Source of the DNA: Pseudoxanthomonas sp.
GTDB taxonomy: Bacteria > Pseudomonadota > Gammaproteobacteria > Xanthomonadales > Xanthomonadaceae
Direction of reading: 5' to 3'
Length of the DNA stretch: 61,069 nt
Assembly (NCBI GenBank): GCA_017745195.1
Contig: JAGHZW010000191.1
Location: forward strand, 1-61,069
Positions within the stretch are counted from its first letter, which is position 1, and every line of letters starts with the position of its first letter. The position numbers and the translations under genes are program-made. The notes under the pieces are model-generated. The model was not told where the DNA came from. It was given only the letters and a program-made list of their open reading frames with translations, and searched no databases. Shown here piece by piece: positions 38,418-48,373 of the stretch.

Positions 38418-40671
38418 TATTGCGACGCTCGGCATCAAGGTCACCACCGATGGCGTCCAGCAGGCGACCCAGCAGCTCGACCAGCTGAACAAGGCCGGCG
38501 CGCAGACCGCGCAGGGTGCGCAGAAGGTCGCCGACAGCTCGAAGACGGCGGCCAAGGGCTACGAGCAGGCGGCGATTTCGGCCAAGCAGCTCGCAGCCGC
38601 GCAGCGCCAGCTGCCCATGCAGTTCACCGACATCGCCACCGGCCTGGCCAGCGGCCAGAAGCCCCTGCAGGTTCTGCTGCAGCAGGGCGGCCAGCTGAAG
38701 GACACCTTCGGCGGCGTCGGCCCGGCACTGCGCGCGACCGGCGGTTACGTGGCCGGGCTGGTGAGTCCGTTCACCCTGGCGGCCGGCGCCGTCCTCGCGC
38801 TCGGCGCGGCCTTTGTCAAGGGCCAGCAGGAGACCGTCGAGTACAACAAGGCGCTGATCCTCACCGGTAACATCGCCAACCTCACCGCCGGCAACCTGGC
38901 CGATATGGCGTCCGAGATGGACGACCTGGCCGGGGTGACCACCGCCAGCGCCGCCGCCGCCTTGACCAAGGTGGCAGCCTCCGGCCGTTTCGCGGCTGAT
39001 GAAATCTCCCAGATCGCCACCGCCGCCGAGCTGATGCGCGTGGCCACCGGCCGCGAGATCGACGAGACCGTCAAGGAGTTCGTGCGCCTGCGCGAAGACC
39101 CGGTCCAAGCGATCCTGAAGCTCAACGACACGTACCACTTCCTGACGCAGTCCACCTTCGAGCAGATCAAGGCGCTGCAGGAGCAGGGTCGCACGGTAGA
39201 CGCCGGCACGCTGGCCGTCGAGACCTACGCGAACATGCTCAACGACCGCCTGCCCAAGGTCACCGAGAACGTCGGCTGGCTGGAGCAGGCATGGCGCGGC
39301 GTCAAGGGCGCGGCCGGCGAGGCGTGGGACGCCATGCTGGGTATCGGGCGCGGCGCTACCGGAACCGACCTGGTCGCCAACGTCGACCGCCTGCAGGGAT
39401 ACCTCGGCGACGACATGCCGCGTGGCATGCGCATGCAGATCGAGCAGGAGCTGAAGCAGGCCCAGGCCCGCCTGCGCGACTACCAGCGCGGCCTTGCCGT
39501 ACAGATGGTCGACCCGTCCAACCCGCTGGTCAGCGACTCGGCGGCCATCAAGGCGCAGGAGGAGCTGATCGCCGGACGTGACCGGCTGCTGGCGACCTAC
39601 GACCGGCAGAAGGCGCTGGAACTGGAGATCGGCAAGATCAAGGCCGATGCCAAGAAGTACGGCCTGGACGAGCTGCAGACCCAGAAGCTCATCACCGCAG
39701 CCAAAGAGCGCGCGGCCGAGCGCGACCGGAAAAGCAAGCGAAAGGTCGCCCTTACTGAGGAACAGAAGGCGGCCAAGGCGCTGGCGCAATCCTACGAGTC
39801 GCTGACCGAGCAGCTTGGCCGGCAAAGCACCCGCCTTGATGAGGCAACTCATTTGGCGCGCATCAACTACGAAATCCAGTCCGGTGCGCTGAAGGGATTG
39901 TCCACTGACCTGCAGGCAGTGATCCGCGAGCAAGCTCGTTGGACGGACTGGCAGCAGGAGATGGCCGACATCGAGAAGGCGTGGGAAAGGAGCCAGCAAG
40001 AGGCCACCGAAGCCCGCATTAAGCGCCAACGTGATACGACCAGCTCCCTCACCGAGTTCGCGCTACAGGCCGCGCGCAACATGCAGGACGCCTTTGGGCA
40101 GTTCTTCTTTGACGTGCTGGACCGCGGCTTCGACGGCATGGTCGAAAGCTTCGCCAACGCACTCAAGCGCATGGCCGCCGAGTTCGCATCCTCGCAGTTC
40201 CTGAAGATGCTGTCCCAGGCGCTGAGCGGCGTGCAGGGCGACGGATGGTGGGCCACGCTGGCGCGCTCCGTGGGTACTGCCATGCGCCCAACGCCCAATG
40301 CCCTTGGCGGCGCCTACCAGTCGGCCACCCTGTCCGCGCACAGCGGGACGATCGTGTCCAAGCCGACCCTGTTTGCCTTCGCTCGCGGCGCCGGCCTCAT
40401 GGGCGAGGCGGGGCCGGAGGCGATCCTGCCGCTGCGGCGCGGCGGTGACGGCAAGCTGGGAGTGGTGGCCGCTGGGGGTGGTCCTGCCAAGGTCGAGGTC
40501 AACATCGAGAACAACACGGGGTCGCAGATGAGCGCGGAGACCTCCAGCGTGCGCATCGACGGCGATCGCTTGGTCGTGAACATTGTCGCCAAGGCCATCC
40601 GCGGCGGTGAACTGGACGGCCCGGCGCGGCAGGCATGGGGGCTGAAGCGCGCGGGGTACGCCAGTGGCTAA
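38410..40671 (+). CDS. Tape measure protein
   Basis: 753 aa from GTG 38410. ADIATLGIKVTTDGVQQATQ, KQLAAAQRQLPMQFTDIATG and LASGQKPLQVLLQQGGQLKD are the lambda gpH N-terminal signature. Long coiled coils with hydrophobic segments (about 115-140) follow, and a C-terminal GAYQSATLSAHSGTIVSKPT ... GLMGEAGPEAILPLRRGGDG motif. Its length sets tail length: 753 residues would give a tail of roughly 110 nm if extended as alpha helix (0.15 nm per residue), an inference. Confidence 0.93.
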   Translation: MADIATLGIKVTTDGVQQATQQLDQLNKAGAQTAQGAQKVADSSKTAAKGYEQAAISAKQLAAAQRQLPMQFTDIATGLASGQKPLQVLLQQGGQLKDTFGGVGPALRATGGYVAGLVSPFTLAAGAVLALGAAFVKGQQETVEYNKALILTGNIANLTAGNLADMASEMDDLAGVTTASAAAALTKVAASGRFAADEISQIATAAELMRVATGREIDETVKEFVRLREDPVQAILKLNDTYHFLTQSTFEQIKALQEQGRTVDAGTLAVETYANMLNDRLPKVTENVGWLEQAWRGVKGAAGEAWDAMLGIGRGATGTDLVANVDRLQGYLGDDMPRGMRMQIEQELKQAQARLRDYQRGLAVQMVDPSNPLVSDSAAIKAQEELIAGRDRLLATYDRQKALELEIGKIKADAKKYGLDELQTQKLITAAKERAAERDRKSKRKVALTEEQKAAKALAQSYESLTEQLGRQSTRLDEATHLARINYEIQSGALKGLSTDLQAVIREQARWTDWQQEMADIEKAWERSQQEATEARIKRQRDTTSSLTEFALQAARNMQDAFGQFFFDVLDRGFDGMVESFANALKRMAAEFASSQFLKMLSQALSGVQGDGWWATLARSVGTAMRPTPNALGGAYQSATLSAHSGTIVSKPTLFAFARGAGLMGEAGPEAILPLRRGGDGKLGVVAAGGGPAKVEVNIENNTGSQMSAETSSVRIDGDRLVVNIVAKAIRGGELDGPARQAWGLKRAGYASG

Positions 40672-41095
40672 CCCGACCTGGCCCGCAGGACTGCCCGGCC
40701 CGCTGGTGGACGGGTGCGGCTATGCGCCCGGCTTTGACAACACGCTGCGCACCCAGATGACCGGCGCCCAGAAGATGCGCCGCCGGCAGACATTCGTGCC
40801 CGAGGTCGTCACGTTCCGACTGGCCGTGGATCGGTCTCAGATGTATGGGCTGAGCCAGTTCGTCATCACCACGCTGGGCGATGTCGGGCTGTTCGACTGG
40901 TACGAGTTCCGCGACCCGGCCAAGGGCGCGGCCACCTACCGCTTCCGCAGGCGGCCCATCTTCTCGCCAGTTAGCTCCAACCTCTGGCACGCCGACATTG
41001 AGCTGGACCTGCTGACGCCGTTCTCCGGCGCGTTCCAGCTCGGCGACGACCTTGGCGCTTTCCTCGCAGACGACGACGAGACCATCACCACATGA
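40664..41095 (+). CDS. Minor tail protein (lambda M-like region)
   Basis: 143 aa from GTG 40664, overlapping tape measure by eight bases. TWPAGLPGPLVDGCGYAPGF, GLFDWYEFRDPAKGAATYRF and WHADIELDLL fit small beta-rich distal tail proteins between tape measure and tail tip. Specific family is uncertain. Confidence 0.7.
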   Translation: MANPTWPAGLPGPLVDGCGYAPGFDNTLRTQMTGAQKMRRRQTFVPEVVTFRLAVDRSQMYGLSQFVITTLGDVGLFDWYEFRDPAKGAATYRFRRRPIFSPVSSNLWHADIELDLLTPFSGAFQLGDDLGAFLADDDETITT

Positions 41096-44000
41096 GCGAC
41101 ACCATCCGCGAACGCGACCTTGGGCAGGTCACCCCGGCCCCGACCGACGAAGTGCGTCTGGTGCGCAATGGCCAGTCGGTGCGCGGGCCGGCGCTCGACC
41201 TGCCGATCCCTGCAGCTGCGGAGGACCGCCTGCACACGCTGGAGATGGGCCAGTCCGCCGGGCAGATCGGCTACGCCACCAAGGCGGCGATGGATGCGGA
41301 CCTGGCCCATCCAGAGGGAACGCTGGCGCTGGTAACGAACGACGCCACGTCTACCAACAACGGCACGTACCGCAAGACCGGCGCGAGTGGGTCCGGCAGC
41401 TGGGTGCTGTCGGCGGATCGCATGACGACCGTGAACTCTGACATCGCGGCATCGCGCCTTTCGTCCGGAGATCTCGCGGCAAGCACAACGCCGGCGTTCG
41501 GTCCCGCGAACGGCGCGACGGCAATCCTGGATGTGACCCGGCCAATCGGAATTTCCGTACCCGACGGTTCAAGTGGTCAGAATGCTTCGCTGGTCCCGTT
41601 CTTTACGCTCTCGCAGCTGGAAGTCGATAGCCTGGTTGGCGCCGAACTGATCATCACCGTTACCTACCAGCTCAGCGCCACGTGGAACAAGAGCTTGACC
41701 GGGGCCGCCCTTCAGATCGTCCGTGACGGCTCGCTGGTTACCGGTGGAACCTACGCCGGAAGTACCGTATCCGGTAGCCGCATGACGCGTCAGTACCGAT
41801 ACACCGTCCAGGCGGGCGATCAGCAGCTTGGTCCTATCATCCAGATCTCAAGCTCGACCACCACAGGCGCGCAGAGCATCACGCTCGAGACCTGGTCGTA
41901 CAGGATCAACACCCAGGCTGCCGGGAAAACGGCCACGATCGAGGATCAAGCAGACCTGCTGCGACTGAATCGCGTCGTCTATCCGAGGATCGAGGCCACC
42001 AAGGGTTCATTCGGGCCGCTGCTGGCAACGGGGGTCGAGGTGCAAGTAGCGGTGGCGAATGGTGCCACTGTTCGGACTTCGGGTGGGCGTTCTGTCGGGT
42101 TCACGATCCCGAGTGGATCTACAGGCCATCTCTCTTCCATGGAGCTGTGGGCGCGCATCTCTGCGCAGAGGGCCGCGTTGCTGGCGGGGCGGAAGGTCCG
42201 AGTTACCGCAGGGTTCGTCACCTCGGATGGCTGGGATAGGTCCATAGCATTTGTGGCGAAATCCTATACGGCCTCGGGGTCGCGCCAGCCGACGCGGGTC
42301 ACCACCAAGAATGTTCAGAAGGCGCTCGGCTACAGGGTCATTGAGATCGAATACACCCTCACGGGTGACGAAACGATCCTGGCGCCGTATCTGCAGGTCA
42401 CTACGAACGCCACGCGCTCGTCTGAACATTGGATCCAGTTCGACTCGCTGGCAGTGGTGATTGCCGAGACGCCCGCCGGCGCGGTGACGTCTTCCGACGA
42501 AAACGAGCGGCAGATCGCGCTCCGGATCGCGGAGGATCTGGTAGCCCAGCTTACCGCCGGCCCGGTGCAGGTTACGGCGGCCGCGTCCGGCGGGGATTTT
42601 TCCAGCGCCGCCGCGGCAAATGCGGCGATCACAGACGCCACCAAGGCCAAGCGATATGTGGTGGCAATCGCGCCCGGGACCTACGCGGGCGACAAGAACT
42701 GGCAGACGAAGGACTACATCGACTTCATCGGCGCCGACGCCGAGCGTACGACCCTGCTTCTGGATAACCCGGATAGCACCCCTCCAGCAACAATCCAGAA
42801 CGATGTCCCGCTCTGGCTTCGAGCTGAGAACAAGCTGAAGGGTGTGTCGGTGATCGCGCGCAATGCGCGGTATGCCATCCACCGCGACAATATCAACTAC
42901 AAGAACCGCACGGTCGTGATCGAGGATTGTCATGTCGAGCACCTGGGCAACCAGGGTGCGCGCGACTATCAGGCCGCCAACGGCGGCGACCCCAATGCGG
43001 TGTGGACGGCGACGAACGCGTGGGGAAGCGGAACGGCCAGCGGCGAAACCGTCATCGCGCGACGTAGCCGCTTCCGGTCGCCGGGCAACACCTGGTCGGT
43101 GCACAACAACGACACCTTCGAGGCGCCGAGCCACAACATCATCGAGCGATGCGAGATCATCTGCACCTCGGCTGGCGGCACCTGTATCGCGATCCAGTCG
43201 CTCGGGTCGGGCGTCAAGGACGTCTTCGACATTTCCGGAAGCAAGATCGTCGGTGACATCACCTACGATACGAAGGGGTGGCTTCCGGCCGCCCTTGTGA
43301 AGCGGCCGGCGAACCGCGCGGAATGGAAGGTGACAGGCAGCGGCAACACGCCCGCCGTGTTCAGGCACTCCACCGCATCGCGGGCGCTGAAGATCGAGAG
43401 CGCATCCACCTCCGGAACGAGCGCGGTTGTGGTGAGTGGAACCGCTGTGCCGGTGCTGTTCGGTGGGACCGTCTACTCGATGCCTGGCGCCGGAGGGATC
43501 AAGGGTTACGTTTACGGCTGGGGCGACATCAGCAGCACGCCGGATGCCGCAAGTTCGCTCGGAAGCCGGCTGGGTGACCGCTCCGGTTCGCCCGTGACCC
43601 TGACCGTGGCCGTTGATGGCGGTGCGCCGGTGAACATCGTGTTCAGCGCCAACTACACCGGCACCACCAATGCCTCCGTTCTCGCGATCATCAACGCCGC
43701 TCTTTCTGGCGCGGTGGCCAGCGAGTACGACATCACCGGCCGGTACCGCCCCTCGATGCTCGACGAGGAGACGAGCCTCCTGAACAACACCGCCGAAGGC
43801 GTCCTCATGGGAATGGCGGTGGTCCGCGGGTCGTCGACCGGAACCGTCCGCAAGATGACCGCCACGGACTCCCCGTCTCTGTTCCTCGGCATCGCATGGG
43901 AGGACATCTACCCGGGCCAGTGGGGGCGCGTGAAGTTCCGTGGGCATGTTGCGCTGGTTGATCTGCTGAGGTCGGACGCGGCCGCCATCGCGACCGGAGA

Positions 44001-44100
44001 CACGTTCTCCGTGGATGCTTCCCAGCCAGGCTTTCTGGTCAAGGGAGGTGGTATGGGGTTGCTGCGTGCCATCCGGTCCAATGCGGTGGCGGTTGCCTGA
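41092..44100 (+). CDS. Tail fibre / receptor-binding protein with beta-helix
   Basis: 1002 aa. An N-terminal attachment region (RLVRNGQSVRGPALDLPIPA, then TLALVTNDATSTNNGTYRKT) as in siphovirus fibres. Beta-sandwich repeats follow to about 480. A pectate-lyase-like right-handed beta-helix lies at about 490-720 (YVVAIAPGTYAGDKNWQTKD; RNARYAIHRDNINYKNRTVV). The C-terminal head ends GLLRAIRSNAVAVA. Codon use is noticeably less GC3-biased than in the tail genes around it, as expected for a module swapped between phages. The beta-helix suggests a polysaccharide-binding or depolymerising function, not proven. Confidence 0.8.
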   Translation: MSDTIRERDLGQVTPAPTDEVRLVRNGQSVRGPALDLPIPAAAEDRLHTLEMGQSAGQIGYATKAAMDADLAHPEGTLALVTNDATSTNNGTYRKTGASGSGSWVLSADRMTTVNSDIAASRLSSGDLAASTTPAFGPANGATAILDVTRPIGISVPDGSSGQNASLVPFFTLSQLEVDSLVGAELIITVTYQLSATWNKSLTGAALQIVRDGSLVTGGTYAGSTVSGSRMTRQYRYTVQAGDQQLGPIIQISSSTTTGAQSITLETWSYRINTQAAGKTATIEDQADLLRLNRVVYPRIEATKGSFGPLLATGVEVQVAVANGATVRTSGGRSVGFTIPSGSTGHLSSMELWARISAQRAALLAGRKVRVTAGFVTSDGWDRSIAFVAKSYTASGSRQPTRVTTKNVQKALGYRVIEIEYTLTGDETILAPYLQVTTNATRSSEHWIQFDSLAVVIAETPAGAVTSSDENERQIALRIAEDLVAQLTAGPVQVTAAASGGDFSSAAAANAAITDATKAKRYVVAIAPGTYAGDKNWQTKDYIDFIGADAERTTLLLDNPDSTPPATIQNDVPLWLRAENKLKGVSVIARNARYAIHRDNINYKNRTVVIEDCHVEHLGNQGARDYQAANGGDPNAVWTATNAWGSGTASGETVIARRSRFRSPGNTWSVHNNDTFEAPSHNIIERCEIICTSAGGTCIAIQSLGSGVKDVFDISGSKIVGDITYDTKGWLPAALVKRPANRAEWKVTGSGNTPAVFRHSTASRALKIESASTSGTSAVVVSGTAVPVLFGGTVYSMPGAGGIKGYVYGWGDISSTPDAASSLGSRLGDRSGSPVTLTVAVDGGAPVNIVFSANYTGTTNASVLAIINAALSGAVASEYDITGRYRPSMLDEETSLLNNTAEGVLMGMAVVRGSSTGTVRKMTATDSPSLFLGIAWEDIYPGQWGRVKFRGHVALVDLLRSDAAAIATGDTFSVDASQPGFLVKGGGMGLLRAIRSNAVAVA

Positions 44101-44102
44101 CC

Positions 44103-44579
44103 GTGCCCCGCGTCCTCTCCCCCGCAGCCGCCGCGGCCTCCCTGGCCGCCCAGTCTCCAGAGGTCTGGCTCGCCTGCCTGGTGATCTCCGGCCCGGGGCT
44201 GGAGACCATGCGCATCGTCAACAACACCGAGGCGATCACTCGGGCGGCCGGGGAGTTCGCGGCGTATCCGTTCGAGGCCGAGCTGCCGGAGGACGGCGAG
44301 CGCGCCGGCGGCACGGCGACCCTGCGGCTGGACAACATCGACCGCGAGGTCACGCGCCTCCTGCGCGACTACACCGGCATCGCCACGGCGACGATCGAGG
44401 TGGTGCTGGCGTCGCAGCCGGACACGGTGGAGATCGGGCCGCTGGAGTTCGCGGTGCTGGGCGCGGAGTACGACGAGCTCGTGATCCAGCTCTCGCTGGG
44501 CCACGAGGAAGACCTGCTGAACCAGCGGGTGCCGGCGCAGGCCTACCAGCCCAGCAACAGCCAGGGCCTGTGGCCGTGA
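44103..44579 (+). CDS. DUF1833-like tail protein
   Basis: 158 aa from GTG 44103. SPEVWLACLVISGPGLETMR, IVNNTEAITRAAGEFAAYPF and LPEDGERAGGTATLRLDNID match DUF1833 phage tail proteins that precede the NlpC/P60 gene (lambda L position). Overlaps the next start by four bases. Confidence 0.8.
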   Translation: MPRVLSPAAAAASLAAQSPEVWLACLVISGPGLETMRIVNNTEAITRAAGEFAAYPFEAELPEDGERAGGTATLRLDNIDREVTRLLRDYTGIATATIEVVLASQPDTVEIGPLEFAVLGAEYDELVIQLSLGHEEDLLNQRVPAQAYQPSNSQGLWP

Positions 44580-44908
44580 CGTTCGCCCGGCATGTCGGCA
44601 TCCCGTACACCGGCGAGCGCTTCTGCGCGGTGCTGGCGGCGCAGGTGCTGGCCGAGGCGGGCATCCCGTGGCCGGACGTGGATGAGCCGGCGGCGGCGAT
44701 CGACTGGCAGCGCGTGGAGCGCCCCCGCCCCTACGACGTGGTCGTGTTCACCCGCGCCGGCCAGCCGGCCCACGTGGGCGTCTGCACGGGCAAGGGGCGG
44801 TTCCTGCACGTGGAGGAGGGCGCGACCTCCCGGATCGAGCTGCTGTCCTCCCCGCTGCACGCGCGGCGCGTGGAGGGCTTCTACCGCTACACCCCGAGGA
44901 CCGCATGA
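44576..44908 (+). CDS. NlpC/P60-fold tail tip peptidase (lambda K-like)
   Basis: 110 aa from GTG 44576. Cys17 in GERFCAVLAAQV, His66 in QPAHVGVC and His78 in RFLHVEEG fit the Cys-His-polar triad of NlpC/P60 cell-wall peptidases. It is shorter than lambda K, lacking the N-terminal JAB domain. It probably cuts peptidoglycan at the tail tip during DNA entry. Confidence 0.82.
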   Translation: MTFARHVGIPYTGERFCAVLAAQVLAEAGIPWPDVDEPAAAIDWQRVERPRPYDVVVFTRAGQPAHVGVCTGKGRFLHVEEGATSRIELLSSPLHARRVEGFYRYTPRTA

Positions 44909-47394
44909 CCCAGCACCTGCACATCCGCACCCACCCCTTCAGCGCCAGCCCGGGCGTGGTGGAGGTCGCCTCCGGCCAGACCGTGCGCCAGATGCTGATG
45001 CAGGCCACGGGCGGCCTGCAGCCCGCCGCCGACGTGGTGGTGCGGATCGGCGGTCATCCGGTGCCGGAGGTGCTGTGGGACCGCGTGCGGCCCAAGCCGG
45101 GTGCGATGGTGCTGTGCTACCGGCAGGAGCCGCTGCATGGCGGCAGCACGCGGCAGATCCTCGGAGCGGTGCTGATGGTGGCGCTGTCGGTGTTCACGGC
45201 TGGCGTCGCCTCCGGCGCATACCTGGCCGGTGTCAGCGTGTTCGGGCTGTCGGGGGCAGCGCTGGGTGCCGCCATCGGCATCCTCGGCTCCCTCGCCATC
45301 TCCGCCCTGACCAAGCCGCCGATGCCGGGCGCCGGCGCCAGCGGCACCGAGGGCCAGTGGCGCCAGCTCACCGGCAGCGGCAACCAGGTCAACCCGTGGG
45401 GCGTGATCCCGTTCGTGGTTGGCGAGTCGCGCCTGTTCCCCTGCCATGCGGCGCTGCCCTACAGCGAGGCGGTGGGGGAAGCGAGCTACCAGTTCTGCCT
45501 GTTCGACCTGGGCTACGGCGACCTGGAGGTGTCCGACATCCGCATCGGCGATACGCCGATCGAGGACTACGACGACCTGCAGTACGAGATCACCACCACC
45601 CCGACCCTCTACACCACCGACGTTGCCGAGACCGTGGTCAACTCGGCGATCGACTACGACGACCAGGGCAGCCCGGTCGAGCGCACGACCACCAGCGGCG
45701 TGACCAGCATCGCGCTGGACCTGGTGTACGGCGGCGGCCTGTTCGGCATCGGCACCTCGGGCAAGTCGTTCGACATGTGGGTGCAGTGGTCGATCAAGTA
45801 CCGGGCGGTCGGCTCTGGCACCTGGCTCAACCCGCCCAGCCCGAAGCTGTCGAACCTGCGCGCGGACGGCAGCTACTTCACCACCCGCGCCCTCAACAAG
45901 AAGCCCTTTGCCGCCGGCATCCGCTGGGACGTGCCGGCCGGCCAGTACGAGGTGCAGGTGACCCGCGTGGCCAGCCTGCGCGGCAGCAGCAAGAACACCT
46001 ACGTGGATGGGTGCACGTGGACGACCATGCGCGCCAGCAAGCCGGTGCTGCCGTCGACCACCGGCACGAACAAGCTGTGCATGCGCATCCGCGCGACCGA
46101 CCAGCTCAATGGCTCCATGCAGAACCTGTCGTGCATGGTCCGCCAGAAGATTGCCGTCTACGACCGCGACACCGACACCTGGGCTGCGCCGGCGGTGAAC
46201 CTCAACCCGGCGTGGGTGGCGTACTGGCTGCTGACCACCTGCCCGGCGGTCAAGAAGCACGCTGCGCCGGCTCGGATCGAGCTGGACAGCTTCGCCGACT
46301 TCGCCGAGTTCTGCGACGCGCACAGCTTCGAGGTTCGCGGCGTGTGTGATGCCGCCCAGACGCTGGGCGAAATGGTCAACGACGTGCTGGCGTGTTCGCT
46401 GGGCTCGCTGGGCATGCGCGACGGTCGCTACACGGTGGTGTTCGATCCGGGCGAGGCGACGCCGACGATGGTGTTCACGCCGCAGGAGACGGCCAATTTC
46501 AAGGCCTCGCGCACGTTCACCCGGCTGCCGCACGCGCTGCGGGTGCAGTTCATCAACCCGGAAGCGGACTGGCAGCAGGACGAGATCATCGTGCTGGACG
46601 ACGGCTACAGCTACCGCGGCGTCGATGCGAGGGGCGAGCCTTCCAGCGACCCGGAGCCGGAGGAGTTCGAGACCCTGCAGCTGCGCTACGCGGCCGACGC
46701 GATCCACGCCTGGCGCGTGGGGCGCTACCACTTCGCGCAGGGCAAGTTCCGGCCGACCACTTACAGCTGGGACAGCGACATCGCCGGGCTGGGCACAGTG
46801 CGGGGCGACTGCGTCCAGGTGCCGAACGACGTGACCGAGTGGGGCACGGGCTGGGGCGTGGTGCAGTCGATCACCGCCGGCGGCGTGGGTGGGGCGGCTG
46901 CGACGGTGGTACTGGACCAGACCATCGCCACCGACGCCGGCACCAGCTACCGCATGCAGTTCCGCAAGGCCGATGGCAGCGGGACCGTGGTGGCCAACCT
47001 GGCGTACGCCGGCGGCGAGACCAACGTGTTCGCGCTGGCCAGCCTGCCGGCGGGGGTGGCCGCCGGCGACGCGGCGGTGCTGGGCGAGACCGCCGTGGAG
47101 GTGCCGACCCTGCTGGTCAGCGGCGTGCGCTTCACGGCCGACCTCGGCACCCAGTTCACCGCGGTGGCCTATGACGCCCGCGTGGCGCCGTACTGGGCCG
47201 ACCCGCCGGCCAGCATCGTCTCGGAGATCACCGGCAACACGTTCGGCGTGCCGGACCCGCCGGAGATCGTCGGCGTGGTCAGCAGCCCGGCGAACTCCGA
47301 CCCCAGCGACGCCGGCATCGCCGCCCCGGTCGTGCATATCGCCGTGCGCGAGCCGTCGCACCGGAAGACGGACCTGCTGGAGGCGCTGCTGTGA
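44905..47394 (+). CDS. Tail tip protein J-like (TipJ, central spike region)
   Basis: 829 aa. The N-terminal HLHIRTHPFSASPGVVEVAS is a ubiquitin-like lambda I-type part. A hydrophobic segment at about 90-140 (GAVLMVALSVFTAGVASGAY and AIGILGSLAISALTK) is a fusion-loop feature as in lambda I/J. Then NQVNPWGVIPFVVGESRLFP, RASKPVLPSTTGTNKLCMRI and TAYSWDSDIAGLGTVRGDCV-type J repeats (the last read as TTYSWDSDIAGLGTVRGDCV). Thus gpI- and gpJ-like parts are fused. It forms the tail tip hub. Confidence 0.88.
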   Translation: MTQHLHIRTHPFSASPGVVEVASGQTVRQMLMQATGGLQPAADVVVRIGGHPVPEVLWDRVRPKPGAMVLCYRQEPLHGGSTRQILGAVLMVALSVFTAGVASGAYLAGVSVFGLSGAALGAAIGILGSLAISALTKPPMPGAGASGTEGQWRQLTGSGNQVNPWGVIPFVVGESRLFPCHAALPYSEAVGEASYQFCLFDLGYGDLEVSDIRIGDTPIEDYDDLQYEITTTPTLYTTDVAETVVNSAIDYDDQGSPVERTTTSGVTSIALDLVYGGGLFGIGTSGKSFDMWVQWSIKYRAVGSGTWLNPPSPKLSNLRADGSYFTTRALNKKPFAAGIRWDVPAGQYEVQVTRVASLRGSSKNTYVDGCTWTTMRASKPVLPSTTGTNKLCMRIRATDQLNGSMQNLSCMVRQKIAVYDRDTDTWAAPAVNLNPAWVAYWLLTTCPAVKKHAAPARIELDSFADFAEFCDAHSFEVRGVCDAAQTLGEMVNDVLACSLGSLGMRDGRYTVVFDPGEATPTMVFTPQETANFKASRTFTRLPHALRVQFINPEADWQQDEIIVLDDGYSYRGVDARGEPSSDPEPEEFETLQLRYAADAIHAWRVGRYHFAQGKFRPTTYSWDSDIAGLGTVRGDCVQVPNDVTEWGTGWGVVQSITAGGVGGAAATVVLDQTIATDAGTSYRMQFRKADGSGTVVANLAYAGGETNVFALASLPAGVAAGDAAVLGETAVEVPTLLVSGVRFTADLGTQFTAVAYDARVAPYWADPPASIVSEITGNTFGVPDPPEIVGVVSSPANSDPSDAGIAAPVVHIAVREPSHRKTDLLEALL

Positions 47395-48026
47395 CCCGCG
47401 TCGTGGGCTACGAGGTCAGCACGCGCCTGCAGGGCACCGAGGACACCGACTGGGTGCGGGCGCGGTTCCCGGTGGAGGAGGGGATCACGCTGCCCGGCCT
47501 GGTCCGCGAGGGCGTGTACGACGTGGAGATCCGCAGCGTCGGCGCCAACGGCGTGCTGAGCGCGCCGGCCACACTCACGCATACGGTCGCCGCTGCCGCG
47601 CGCGAGGGCTCGCTGGCGTTGCCGACCAACGTGACCGGCAATATCGCCTCGGCGTGGGACTACGACACCGAGGTGACGTTCAGCTCCACGGACAGCACCT
47701 GCACGGTGAGCATCACGGCCGGCACGCTGGTCTCCGGAAGCCGCACGATCAGCTACGGCGCCAGCAGCGTGGAGGTGACGGTGGCGCCGTCGGAGACCTT
47801 CACCCTGTACCTCTGGTACGACGACCCGTTCCTGGCCGGCGGCACGCTGGACCTGGAGGCGTCGCGCAACATCATGGACAGCGTGGCCGGCAGCGGCTTC
47901 GTCGCGCTGGCGCCGCTGGAAATCACCACGCCCGCCCTTGGCGGCCCACCCACCAGCGGCGGCGGCCCGATCGGCGGCGGTGGCGGTGGCGGCGGCGCGG
48001 GCAACATCCAACAGGACCCGCTATGA
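47391..48026 (+). CDS. Tail tip C-terminal extension, Gly-rich end
   Basis: 211 aa from GTG 47391 (GTGA overlap with TipJ). The N-terminal 70 residues are fibronectin-III-like (VVGYEVSTRLQGTEDTDWVR; VYDVEIRSVGANGVLSAPAT), which in lambda J are part of the same polypeptide. A beta domain follows, and then a run with GGGPIGGGGGGGGAG. It may be the split-off C-terminus of J, binding receptor or fibre. Confidence 0.65.
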   Translation: MTRVVGYEVSTRLQGTEDTDWVRARFPVEEGITLPGLVREGVYDVEIRSVGANGVLSAPATLTHTVAAAAREGSLALPTNVTGNIASAWDYDTEVTFSSTDSTCTVSITAGTLVSGSRTISYGASSVEVTVAPSETFTLYLWYDDPFLAGGTLDLEASRNIMDSVAGSGFVALAPLEITTPALGGPPTSGGGPIGGGGGGGGAGNIQQDPL

Positions 48027-48373
48027 GCTACGTGAAGCGCGACGACGTGCCGGCCGGGGCCGGCGAGACGGTGGTGGAGCTGGACACCGGGGAGCTGGTG
48101 GCCGTCAGCTGCACCCGCGAGGCGGCAGGTGCCAGGGTGCGCTTCCACGCCCGCGCCCGGGTGCTGGACACCGAGCTGGCCACCGAGTACCGCCACGGCG
48201 CGCTGATCGCCGGGCTGGATGCCGATGCCATCGGCCTGCAGTGCCTGCTCGCGGTGCTGGGTGAGCCAGTGACGCTGCCGCTGGCCGAGCGCGTGCTGGC
48301 GGAGGTCAGCATCCGGTCGCAGATCTCGGCGGCGGCGCTGGCGGGCGAGGTGGATGCGGGGGCGGTGTTGTAG
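48023..48373 (+). CDS. Last phage gene, hypothetical
   Basis: 116 aa, ATG 48023 in an ATGA overlap. GAGETVVELDTGELVAVSCT and ARVLDTELATEYRHGALIAG. No family recognised. Being the last gene of the tail operon it may be a fibre-assembly or moron product. Confidence 0.5.
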   Translation: MSYVKRDDVPAGAGETVVELDTGELVAVSCTREAAGARVRFHARARVLDTELATEYRHGALIAGLDADAIGLQCLLAVLGEPVTLPLAERVLAEVSIRSQISAAALAGEVDAGAVL

